From: an uncultured Prosthecobacter sp.
GTDB taxonomy: Bacteria > Verrucomicrobiota > Verrucomicrobiia > Verrucomicrobiales > Verrucomicrobiaceae
Direction: 5' to 3'
Length of the DNA stretch: 37,110 nt
NCBI GenBank assembly: GCA_947523045.1
Contig: CANNUR010000001.1
Span: 1 to 37,110, forward strand
Shown here piece after piece: positions 17,202-23,292 of this stretch. The position numbers and the translations under genes are program-made. Below the pieces are notes generated by a model. That model was not told the DNA's origin, did not search any database, and saw only the letters and a list, made by a program, of their open reading frames with translations. The number at the start of each line of letters is the position of its first letter. Positions within the stretch are counted from its first letter, which is position 1.

Positions 17202-17221
17202 GGCGCCGCTGCGCCGGCGCC
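17202..17221. repeat. Hairpin repeat, CTGCGC-loop family, copy 2
   Basis: GGCGCCG (17202-17208), loop CTGCGC, CGGCGCC (17215-17221), then GTGG. It differs from the copy at 13811-13830 by a C-to-G change in the left arm matched by G-to-C in the right arm, so pairing is conserved. Confidence 0.75.
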
Positions 17222-17237
17222 GTGGTTTCTGCTGGAG

Positions 17238-17256
17238 GCGGGGGCAGTGACCCCGC
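17238..17256 (+). repeat. Hairpin repeat, GCAGTGA-loop family, copy 1
   Basis: GCGGGG (17238-17243), loop GCAGTGA, CCCCGC (17251-17256): perfect 6-bp stem. The same 7-base loop with a compensated stem occurs on the minus strand at 21965-21983, inside a coding sequence. Confidence 0.75.
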
Positions 17257-17355
17257 GGTTCCCGTAGAATCTGGAACCACGAATGGCTCGAAGATCACGA
17301 AGGGCGGCAGGGCAGGGCACCGTGCTGTCACAGAACAAGCCCAACGGGCTTGCGG

Positions 17356-17593
17356 CATGCAGCCCAGGGATGCCGAGCGCAGCGAGTCTTGGAGCGCGAG
17401 TGTGCCGAAGGTCACTCGCTCTGGGGCGGTGGCCGCACGCTGGACTCAGAGCGAGCAGGCTGCGCCATGCTCGCGCTCCAGTCTGAGGGTCGCCTCCCCC
17501 TGACGGCACCCCGCTGGGGTCCGTTGCGTTCAACGGTCAGAGTGGGCGCAGGACCCAGGCGAGGCCGCGGCGCGTCCACGCCTGGGCTGCATG
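17356..17593. repeat. 13-bp inverted repeat bounding a structured element
   Basis: CATGCAGCCCAGG at 17356-17368 is repeated as its exact reverse complement at 17581-17593, about 210 bases apart. Inside are two related imperfect hairpins with GAGCG-rich arms (around 17390-17425 and 17450-17490), a perfect CCGTTG/CAACGG stem (17521-17536), and CCCAGGCG (17554-17561), which could pair instead with CGCCTGGG (17579-17586). Right after the element comes GAACCGCG/CGCGGTTC (17597-17613). No open frame looks coding. It may be a non-autonomous mobile element or a structured repeat; no target-site duplication was found. Confidence 0.55.
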
Positions 17594-17866
17594 ACGGAAC
17601 CGCGTCGCGGTTCGTGGCGCGGCGTCGGTGGGTCGGGGAGGTCTGCCTTGGGCTTGAGCCCGATCGATGCGATTCGAATTTCGACAGGCTGGCGCGGCTT
17701 TTTCTTGACGGGATTCCTCATGTCGAAGAGCCTCTGTTCATGCATGCCTTTCAGGAACGATATCAGCCCATCCAAGTGGCGTTAGTGCACGCAAAGCCGC
17801 ACTTCGCCATAACAAGTTAAGGTAGCGCGTTGATGGTCGATGTCTTTCGTGTGAGTAATCAATAAT

Positions 17867-18682
17867 ATGGATGCAGGAACTGGATTAACGATTCTCGGAT
17901 CAGCTGTTGGTGGCGCAAAGCTTGTCGAAAAGCTTCTTGGGCCAACAACTGAGTATCTCGGCGAGGGGCTGAAGAACTGGACGGTGCGCCGAATGGAAAA
18001 CGTCTCTCGAGTATTCTCGAATGCCAGCAAGCGCCTGGGGTCTCATCTCGAAGAACCTGGATCCGTCCCACCCAAGGTTTTGAAAGAGATTTTGGATGGC
18101 GCTTCTTTTTGCGACGATGAACTTGCTGGAGAATACTTCGGGGGAGTCCTGGCATCATCGCGCTCGGTAGTTGGCCGTGATGATCGCGGAGCGACTTGGA
18201 GCTCGCTTCTGTCACGCCTATCAACCTACCAGGTGAGGTTTCACTACCTGATCTATCGAGCAATCTACGGCCGATTTAAAGGTCAGGATTACAAGTTCAA
18301 CATGGACGATCGGCCGAAGCTTTCTGTACTAATTCCTTTCGATGCGCTCTTCCGTTCTATGGAGTTCTCTGGGGCTGAGTTGAATCAGCTAACGGCAATT
18401 ATTAATCACGCTTTGTTTGGTCTCAATAAAGAGGACTTGGTCGACACTTTTTTATACGGCGACCAAGAGAGCTTGAAAAAACGAATTGGCCGTGGATCGG
18501 AGCCGCCTGCCACTCATGCAGTGTGGATTACTCCATCAGCACTGGGGGTGGAGCTTTTTTTATGGGCACACGGCAGGGGTGATATTTCTGCGGACAGGAT
18601 GCTCTCAACCGACTTTATTTTCCCTGAAGGCATTGAGCCTTGCTCAGTAGTGTTGAGTCGTGAGGACATAACACCCAAGTAA
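17867..18682 (+). CDS. Abi-alpha/DUF4393-like protein (candidate abortive-infection protein)
   Basis: A 271-residue protein with no signal peptide. The start MDAGTGLTILGSAVGGAKLVEKLLGPTTEY is a glycine/alanine-rich amphipathic stretch. It continues with EYLGEGLKNW, then VPPKVLKEILD, EYFGGVLASSR and DDRGATW, which I recall as features of the DUF4393/Abi-alpha family; without a search this is a moderate-confidence match. Some members of that family have been linked to abortive infection. The coding sequence is clearly richer in A and T than its neighbours, with many TTT, AAT and ATT codons, indicating acquisition by transfer. It lies 176 bases upstream of a SLATT gene on the same strand and next to a repeat mosaic. 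No Shine-Dalgarno site is seen; AATAAT directly precedes the ATG. Confidence 0.6.
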   Translation: MDAGTGLTILGSAVGGAKLVEKLLGPTTEYLGEGLKNWTVRRMENVSRVFSNASKRLGSHLEEPGSVPPKVLKEILDGASFCDDELAGEYFGGVLASSRSVVGRDDRGATWSSLLSRLSTYQVRFHYLIYRAIYGRFKGQDYKFNMDDRPKLSVLIPFDALFRSMEFSGAELNQLTAIINHALFGLNKEDLVDTFLYGDQESLKKRIGRGSEPPATHAVWITPSALGVELFLWAHGRGDISADRMLSTDFIFPEGIEPCSVVLSREDITPK

Positions 18683-18755
18683 CACGAACAATAAAAGAGG
18701 GTATTGCAGCGAAACAAAGGTCTTGCTAGATTTTTATGACCGGTCTGCTTTTTCG

Positions 18756-18784
18756 GGGTGGGTGCTCCGCCCTATTGGGTTTTC
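18756..18784 (+). terminator. Weak terminator-like hairpin after the Abi-alpha-like gene
   Basis: GGGTGG (18756-18761), loop GTGCT, CCGCCC (18767-18772) forms a 6-bp stem with one G-U pair, followed by TATTGGGTTTT. It sits about 75 bases after the stop codon. The U-run is interrupted, so termination would be partial at best. Confidence 0.25.
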
Positions 18785-18801
18785 ACTCTGCGAAGTCTCT
18801 G

Positions 18802-18824
18802 TGTGTTCGAATTGTTCGGACACA
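18802..18824. promoter_or_regulatory. Near-perfect palindrome upstream of the SLATT gene (candidate operator)
   Basis: Arms TGTGTTCGAA (18802-18811) and TTCGGACACA (18815-18824) are complementary at 9 of 10 positions around a 3-base centre, TTG. The tenth position would be a G-U pair in RNA. It lies 34 bases upstream of the SLATT ATG, the right place for a repressor site. No cognate regulator gene is adjacent, so the binding protein is unknown. Confidence 0.4.
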
Positions 18825-18858
18825 AGGATGCTGATTATACAGCTAACAAAAAAAAACC

Positions 18859-19542
18859 ATGTCAAATTCTTTCCAGAAGGAGTTCGAAGATCAGTCTCTG
18901 CAGGCGCTTTATCGAAAGATGAAAAAGACCGCAAAGGCGCGGTTCGGCTATGCACAACGCCTCAAGCGACATCACACCTTCACGCTGTGGAGCATGTCTC
19001 TCTTTTCGGCGGGACTGATCGTTTTGTCGCTTCTGCCGAATTTCACTCCTCAGCTGCAAGTCAGCACAGGAACCTATCAGTTTCTCCAGTTCATCCTTTC
19101 TCTTTTTGTCTTGGTTATCTCAATTCTCCTTGGATCAAGCAATTACTCAGATCGCTCGGAGAAGATGCACAGATGCGCGCTGGAGATTAATGGTCTCTGC
19201 CATGAGATACTTCCGTCCTGCAAAGAGAATAGCGATCATGAACTCTACAAGAAGACACTGTTCCGGTATTCAAATATCCTCGATGCCTACGAGAATCATG
19301 AGCCGATCGACTTTGCGTTCGTGAAGTTGGACCTTCCTGAAGACTACACTTTGACAAAATGGCAGAAATTCATGATTCCAGTTCGATACTGGTTCAGCTA
19401 TTGGATCCACGCGGTCTTGATGGCCGTGCTTGTTGGTGTTTTTGCATTTGTGCTGATCCAGACGAAACGGGCTAGCAAGACGTCAGAATCAACGCCCGCG
19501 GTTATCACATCTCCCGCTGTCCAGGAGCCGCGCCAGCCATAA
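18859..19542 (+). CDS. SLATT-family 2TM effector-like membrane protein
   Basis: A 227-residue protein of the SLATT type (SMODS and SLOG-associating 2TM effector), closest in my memory to SLATT family 5. It has a cytoplasmic N-terminal helix (residues 1-35). Two transmembrane segments follow, at about 39-60 (WSMSLFSAGLIVLSLL) and 73-95 (FLQFILSLFVLVISILLGSS). After them comes the family-typical YSDRSEKMHRCALEINGLCHEI helix, then a third hydrophobic segment near 184-206 and a polar tail. SLATT proteins are predicted pore-forming or membrane-disrupting effectors in nucleotide-signalling and reverse-transcriptase-linked conflict systems. Here no nucleotidyltransferase, SLOG or RT gene is nearby; the partner appears to be the upstream Abi-alpha-like gene. 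AT-rich composition matches that gene. The ATG follows a run of A without a Shine-Dalgarno site. Confidence 0.82.
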   Translation: MSNSFQKEFEDQSLQALYRKMKKTAKARFGYAQRLKRHHTFTLWSMSLFSAGLIVLSLLPNFTPQLQVSTGTYQFLQFILSLFVLVISILLGSSNYSDRSEKMHRCALEINGLCHEILPSCKENSDHELYKKTLFRYSNILDAYENHEPIDFAFVKLDLPEDYTLTKWQKFMIPVRYWFSYWIHAVLMAVLVGVFAFVLIQTKRASKTSESTPAVITSPAVQEPRQP

Positions 19543-19569
19543 GTGCGGCTCATCTTTGACTTCCCCCGC

Positions 19570-22500
19570 CTACTCAAACATCTTGTCCTGGGCGTTGCCG
19601 CCGCTGAGCAGGTAGGCGATGAGGTCGAGCAGTTCGGTTTCGTTGAGGGCGTTGATGAGGCCGGGGGGCATCATGGAGACCTGGCGGGTGCCTTTTTTGG
19701 CGATGTCCTTTTCGTCGATGGCGACGTGGTCATTGGGGGCGAAGGGGTTGGTCATGACGAAGACCTTGCCGTTCTCCTCGACGATGATGCGGCCGAGCAG
19801 GGTGGTGCCGTCCTTCATGACCAGCTCGTGGCTGTCATACTGGTCGGAGATGACCTTGCTGGGGTCGACGATGTTCTCCAGGAGGTCGCGCAGGGTGTAG
19901 CGGTTGCCCGAGCCGGTGAGGTCGGGGCCGATGCTGCCGCCCTCGCCGTTGAAGCGGTGGCAGGTGGCGCACATGGTGGCGCGGTACATGGCCTCGCCAT
20001 TGGCGAAGTTGCGCTTGCTCAGGCCCTTGGCGGCGAGGGCGGTGGCCTCGTCGACGCTCCAGGCGCGGCCGGGGCCCTTGGGGGCGACGTAGTTGGCAAT
20101 CGTGACCGCCTCGCTGCGGCTGCTGAGGGTGTCGAGCTCGGCGCGCTCGGCCTCGGGCACGAACCGGGCCAGGGCTTCCTTGCGGGTGTTCTCGATGAAG
20201 CCCTTGAAGCTGTTGCCGCCCTTCCAGGTGCGGGCGCGCGGGAACCAGGAGAAGTAGGTGCGGCGCAGTTCCGGGGTCCAGCCGGCGGTGGCGTTGCGCA
20301 GGGCGAACATGTAGGCGATCTGCTGGGCGTTGGGCCGGCTGCCGGCGGCGGCGCGGGCGGCGTTGGCGTAGCCGTCGTTGCGGCTCAGCACGGCGTCGCT
20401 GGCGACCTCCTGGAAGTCGTCGCCGGCGGTGGCCATGAGGGCCAGGGTCTTCGACGGCGCGGCGGTCGAATCGAGGGCGACCAGCAGCTGGCAGAGTTCG
20501 CGGTTGAGCATGGCGTCGTCGGCCGGGTAGAGCGGCTCGAGTTTTGCGCAGACGGCGGCGCAGACTTCGGCGTCGGGTTTGCCGAGGCGGGTGAAGACGA
20601 GCTGCAGGGCGCGCAGGGCGGCGAGCTGCTGGCCGCGTGAGAGCTGGGCGCCTTCGAGTCGGCCGAGGGTTTTCAGCAGGCCGAGCTGCAGTTCCACCTT
20701 GTCGGCCGGCACTGGCGCCAGGCCTTCCGAGGAGGCGCCGGGTTCGGGCTTGGCGGCGGGCGGGGTCGAGGTGCCGCCGTTGACGCGGGCGAGCGCGATG
20801 ACGGCCTCGATGACCGCCTGCGGATGGGTTTCGGCGAGGGCGCGCTCGCGCCAGAGGTCCTGCGGCAGGCGCTCGATGGCGACGCGGGCGGCGTAGCGCA
20901 CATGGCGGTCGCTGTGGCTGAGGTAGGGCCAGGCGGCGGCGAGGATTTTTTGCGGGTCGGCGGCGCCGTCGACGTGGAACTGTTCCAGCGTGTGGCGCAT
21001 GCGCTGCTCCTCATCGAGCGGCAGGGCCTGAGCGGGAGCGGTGGATTCGTCGCCGACGTAGCTGACGCGGTACACGCCCGACTGGGTGCGACGGCCGCCG
21101 ACGGCAAAATACATGGCGCCGTCCTGCGGATGGATGATGACGTCGGTGAGCGGCAGGGGTTTGCCGAAGACGAACTCCTCCTTCTCGGCGAGGTAGCTGC
21201 CGCCCTTCGGCTGCAGGTGGACGGCCCACATCGTGCCGTAGGTCCAGTCGGCAATGAAGACCGCGCGCTGATACTTGGCCGGGAATTTCGCGCCCTTGCC
21301 GCTGACGACGCCGGTGGGGCTGCCGGGGCCGATGTCGAGGGTGGTGGGCAGGGAGTCGGGGTAGTAGTCGGGCCACTTGCCGCTGCCGCTGCGCCAGCCG
21401 TAGTCGGCGCCGCTGACGCAGTGGTTGACGCGGGTGGGGCGATACCAGGGCGAGCCGATGTCCCATTCCATGTCGGCGTCGTAGGTGAAGAGTTCGCCGC
21501 CGAGGTCGAAGGCGATGTCGAACTGGTTGCGGAAGCCGTAGCAGAACAGCTCCACGTTTTTGCCGTCGGGATCCATGCTGCAGATGAAGCCGCCGGGGGC
21601 CATGCGGCCGCGGGCATGGCCGTTGGCATCCCACATGCGCGGCAGGACGTGGTCCTCGGCCCAAAGTTTCGCCGGCCGGCTGGCGTGCAGTTCGTCGGGC
21701 AGCTCGGTGTGGTTGCCGCCGTTGAAGTAGAGGCGCTTGCCGTCGGGGCTGACGACCAGGCTGTGCAGGCCGTGCTCGCCGCCGCCCTTCATGGTCACCA
21801 GCTTCTCGGTCTGGTCATACTGGTCGTCGCCATTCGTGTCGCGCAGACGGTACAGGCCGTTGTCCTTGCCGTTTTCATTGACCATGACGTAGAGGCTGTC
21901 GAAGGCGTACAGCAGGCCGTGGGCCTTGCCCATCTCGACCGGCAGCTTTTCCGGCTTGAGCGGTGCCGGGTCACTGCCCCGGCCTACAGGGGGGACGGTC
22001 ATGCGGTAGAGGGCGCCGTATTGGTCGCCGGCGATGAGGCGACCCTTAGCGTCGACCGTCAGCGCCACCCACGAGCCCTGGTCTTCCTTGGGCACGTTGT
22101 AGAGTCGCTCCACCTTGAAGCCCTTGGCGACGCCGATCTGGTCGGCGGCGATGACTTCCGTGCTGGCGGCGGGTTTGGCCGCGCCGCGTTCCAGGGCCTT
22201 GCCCCAGGGGCCGGCGCCGTATTCGGCAATGACGACCGCCGGCTGCCAGGCATCTTTCCCGGTCGGCGTGGCCTGCCACTGGCCGCTGGTTTCGATGACC
22301 TCGACGGTGCCGTTCTGCTTCTCCAGCTCCAGCGTGAGCACGAGCGCGGCGACGCCACCCTTGTTGCGCGCCTTCACCACCAGGTGGTTTTCGCCGCCGA
22401 TGAGCAGGTGCTTGAGGGCGTCGACCCTGACCGGCTCCTGCCAGTCGGGGTTCACCGCGACCGACTTGCCATTGAGGAAGATCTCCGCGCCGTTGTCGCA

Positions 22501-22668
22501 GGTGGCGCTGAGGGTGGCGGCCTTCGGCGTCAGCTTGACGTTGAAGCGGTGCTGGAAGGTGACCTGCTCGTCGTTGGCCGACTTTTTCGACAGCCAGATC
22601 CACTGCGGCGCGGCCTGGGCGGCACCGGCGAGGGCGAGAAGGGCGGGGAGGAGGAGACGGAGATGCAT
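19570..22668 (-). CDS. PVC-type membrane-bound dehydrogenase fused to cytochrome c domain
   Basis: A 1032-residue exported protein. The order is: signal peptide (1-19), a beta-sandwich binding domain (about 20-120), a beta-propeller dehydrogenase of the PVC type (about 170-560, with EHGLHSLVVSPDGKRLYFNGGNH and YGFRNQFDIAFD), a helical HEAT-like region (570-850), and a C-terminal heme-binding domain with CATCH at residues 900-904 and a likely Met ligand in SMMPPG. The heme domain ending DLIAYLLSGG is typical of Planctomycetota/Verrucomicrobiota. It likely oxidises sugars or alcohols and passes electrons to cytochromes; the substrate is unknown. About residues 228-235 (GRGSDPAP) are encoded by an embedded hairpin repeat. 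A small cytochrome c lipoprotein gene lies 51 bases upstream. Confidence 0.93.
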   Translation of the reverse strand: MHLRLLLPALLALAGAAQAAPQWIWLSKKSANDEQVTFQHRFNVKLTPKAATLSATCDNGAEIFLNGKSVAVNPDWQEPVRVDALKHLLIGGENHLVVKARNKGGVAALVLTLELEKQNGTVEVIETSGQWQATPTGKDAWQPAVVIAEYGAGPWGKALERGAAKPAASTEVIAADQIGVAKGFKVERLYNVPKEDQGSWVALTVDAKGRLIAGDQYGALYRMTVPPVGRGSDPAPLKPEKLPVEMGKAHGLLYAFDSLYVMVNENGKDNGLYRLRDTNGDDQYDQTEKLVTMKGGGEHGLHSLVVSPDGKRLYFNGGNHTELPDELHASRPAKLWAEDHVLPRMWDANGHARGRMAPGGFICSMDPDGKNVELFCYGFRNQFDIAFDLGGELFTYDADMEWDIGSPWYRPTRVNHCVSGADYGWRSGSGKWPDYYPDSLPTTLDIGPGSPTGVVSGKGAKFPAKYQRAVFIADWTYGTMWAVHLQPKGGSYLAEKEEFVFGKPLPLTDVIIHPQDGAMYFAVGGRRTQSGVYRVSYVGDESTAPAQALPLDEEQRMRHTLEQFHVDGAADPQKILAAAWPYLSHSDRHVRYAARVAIERLPQDLWRERALAETHPQAVIEAVIALARVNGGTSTPPAAKPEPGASSEGLAPVPADKVELQLGLLKTLGRLEGAQLSRGQQLAALRALQLVFTRLGKPDAEVCAAVCAKLEPLYPADDAMLNRELCQLLVALDSTAAPSKTLALMATAGDDFQEVASDAVLSRNDGYANAARAAAGSRPNAQQIAYMFALRNATAGWTPELRRTYFSWFPRARTWKGGNSFKGFIENTRKEALARFVPEAERAELDTLSSRSEAVTIANYVAPKGPGRAWSVDEATALAAKGLSKRNFANGEAMYRATMCATCHRFNGEGGSIGPDLTGSGNRYTLRDLLENIVDPSKVISDQYDSHELVMKDGTTLLGRIIVEENGKVFVMTNPFAPNDHVAIDEKDIAKKGTRQVSMMPPGLINALNETELLDLIAYLLSGGNAQDKMFE
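21965..21983 (-). repeat. Hairpin repeat, GCAGTGA-loop family, copy 2, inside a CDS
   Basis: Read on the minus strand: GCCGGG, loop GCAGTGA, CCCGGC. The loop is identical to the intergenic copy at 17238-17256 while the stem differs by compensatory changes. It is in frame within the PVC dehydrogenase gene and encodes part of a Gly/Pro-rich linker. Confidence 0.75.
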
Positions 22669-22719
22669 CGCGCGGAATGGAGCGCGGCAGGCCCGGGGGT
22701 CAAACGGATTGCGCCGACC

Positions 22720-23142
22720 TCACTCCGAGCGCGGGCGGCGCCCCTGGGGATGCAGCAGGGCCTCCGAACCGGCCGGCACCGGGGCACCGGCGGTGATCCA
22801 GGCGCGCAGGACCTCGACGTCGCGCCGCGGGATGGCATGGCCGGTCGGCGGCATGGCGCCGGGCACGCTGTCGGCAAAGGTGACCACCTGGAAGAAGCGG
22901 CTCTGTGTCGGCTGCCCCGGCACGATCCAGTTGCCGGGACCGATCAGCCTGCGCAGGGCAGCGGTGCTGTGGATCGGCGGCATGTGCGACAGGCGGTTGT
23001 CGCCATGGCAATGCACGCAGTGGGTTTCCAGCACCCGGCGGGCGTCGCGGAAACCGGCCTCGGTCTGCGGGTCTGGCGACGGCTGGCAGGCACTGAGCAG
23101 GGCGACAAGCGTCGCCAACAGACAGGGAAGGGAGCGGGTCAT
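22720..23142 (-). CDS. Small cytochrome c-type lipoprotein
   Basis: A 140-residue protein with a lipoprotein signal (MTRSLPCLLATLVALLSAC; lipobox LSAC, Cys19), so it is anchored in a membrane facing the periplasm. One c-type heme motif, CVHCH at residues 42-46, is followed by a MPPIHS/GAMPPTGHAIP region that can supply the axial Met; the rest resembles the short heme-binding domains common in PVC bacteria. It lies directly upstream of the PVC dehydrogenase on the same strand and may accept its electrons. The open frame extends far upstream, antisense to pseB; that part is spurious. An alternative ATG at 23157 would add five residues. Confidence 0.85.
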   Translation of the reverse strand: MTRSLPCLLATLVALLSACQPSPDPQTEAGFRDARRVLETHCVHCHGDNRLSHMPPIHSTAALRRLIGPGNWIVPGQPTQSRFFQVVTFADSVPGAMPPTGHAIPRRDVEVLRAWITAGAPVPAGSEALLHPQGRRPRSE

Positions 23143-23214
23143 GTGCAAATCAATCATCGCATCAAACCGCTGTCGATGAAACCGGAATGCGCCGCCGGGC
23201 CGCCAATTTCCGGC

Positions 23215-23244
23215 TTGCCATGCCCGGGGACATCGCCCAAGTAT
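23215..23244 (+). promoter_or_regulatory. Possible pse operon promoter
   Basis: TTGCCA (23215-23220), 18 bases, AAGTAT (23239-23244). The -35 is a fair match and the -10 a moderate one. It is the best sigma-70-like pair in the 150-base gap upstream of pseB. If pseB starts at the ATG at 23176, this would be inside the coding sequence and wrong. Confidence 0.22.
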
Positions 23245-23253
23245 CGGCGCATT

Positions 23254-23281
23254 CGCCCGGGCCAGATCGGGCGCCTTTTTT
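23254..23281 (+). terminator. Terminator-like hairpin in the pseB leader (possible attenuator)
   Basis: CGCCCG (23254-23259), an 8-base loop, CGGGCG (23268-23273), then CC and six T (23276-23281). This is an intrinsic-terminator shape on the plus strand. No plus-strand gene ends upstream, and the pseB GTG follows 11 bases later, so it could act as an attenuator of the pse operon. Confidence 0.35.
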
Positions 23282-23292
23282 CCCGCATTCAC

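Larger units (their letters stand above)
17161..17303. repeat. 31-bp direct repeat pair enclosing two hairpins
   Basis: Copies at 17161-17191 and 17273-17303 begin GGAACCACGAATGGC and end TCACGAAGG, differing at only 2 of 31 positions. Between them lie the CTGCGC-loop hairpin (17202-17221) and the GCAGTGA-loop hairpin (17238-17256). Confidence 0.8.
16856..17866. other. 1-kb non-coding repeat mosaic
   Basis: No convincing gene lies in this kilobase. It holds, in order: degenerate heptamers (16911-16938); a hairpin (16967-16984); two 9-bp units CAGATTTCR (17028-17045); a hairpin GCGGACA/TGTCCGC (17121-17138); a 31-bp direct repeat (17161-17191 and 17273-17303); two further hairpins (17202-17221, 17238-17256); a 13-bp inverted repeat pair (17356-17368 and 17581-17593) enclosing more hairpins; and CCGTTG/CAACGG (17521-17536). 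From about 17660 the composition becomes AT-richer toward the defence-like genes. A small minus-strand open frame (17530-17775, TTG start) is half repeat sequence and not supported. Confidence 0.8.

Noticed and set aside
17530..17775. Small minus-strand frame with a TTG start in the repeat mosaic
   Set aside because: Half of it is encoded by inverted-repeat DNA, it lacks a ribosome binding site, and no family is recognisable; a remnant of a broken gene in 17660-17775 cannot be excluded.
17790..17825. Resemblance to an integron attC site (GCGTTAG and ATAACAAG words)
   Set aside because: The words are present, but the GTTRRRY core and the paired arms of an attC hairpin are not; no integrase is nearby.
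20824..23292. Upstream part of the long plus-strand frame that ends with pseB
   Set aside because: This part is antisense to the PVC dehydrogenase and the cytochrome gene. Only the portion from about 23293 has PseB sequence.
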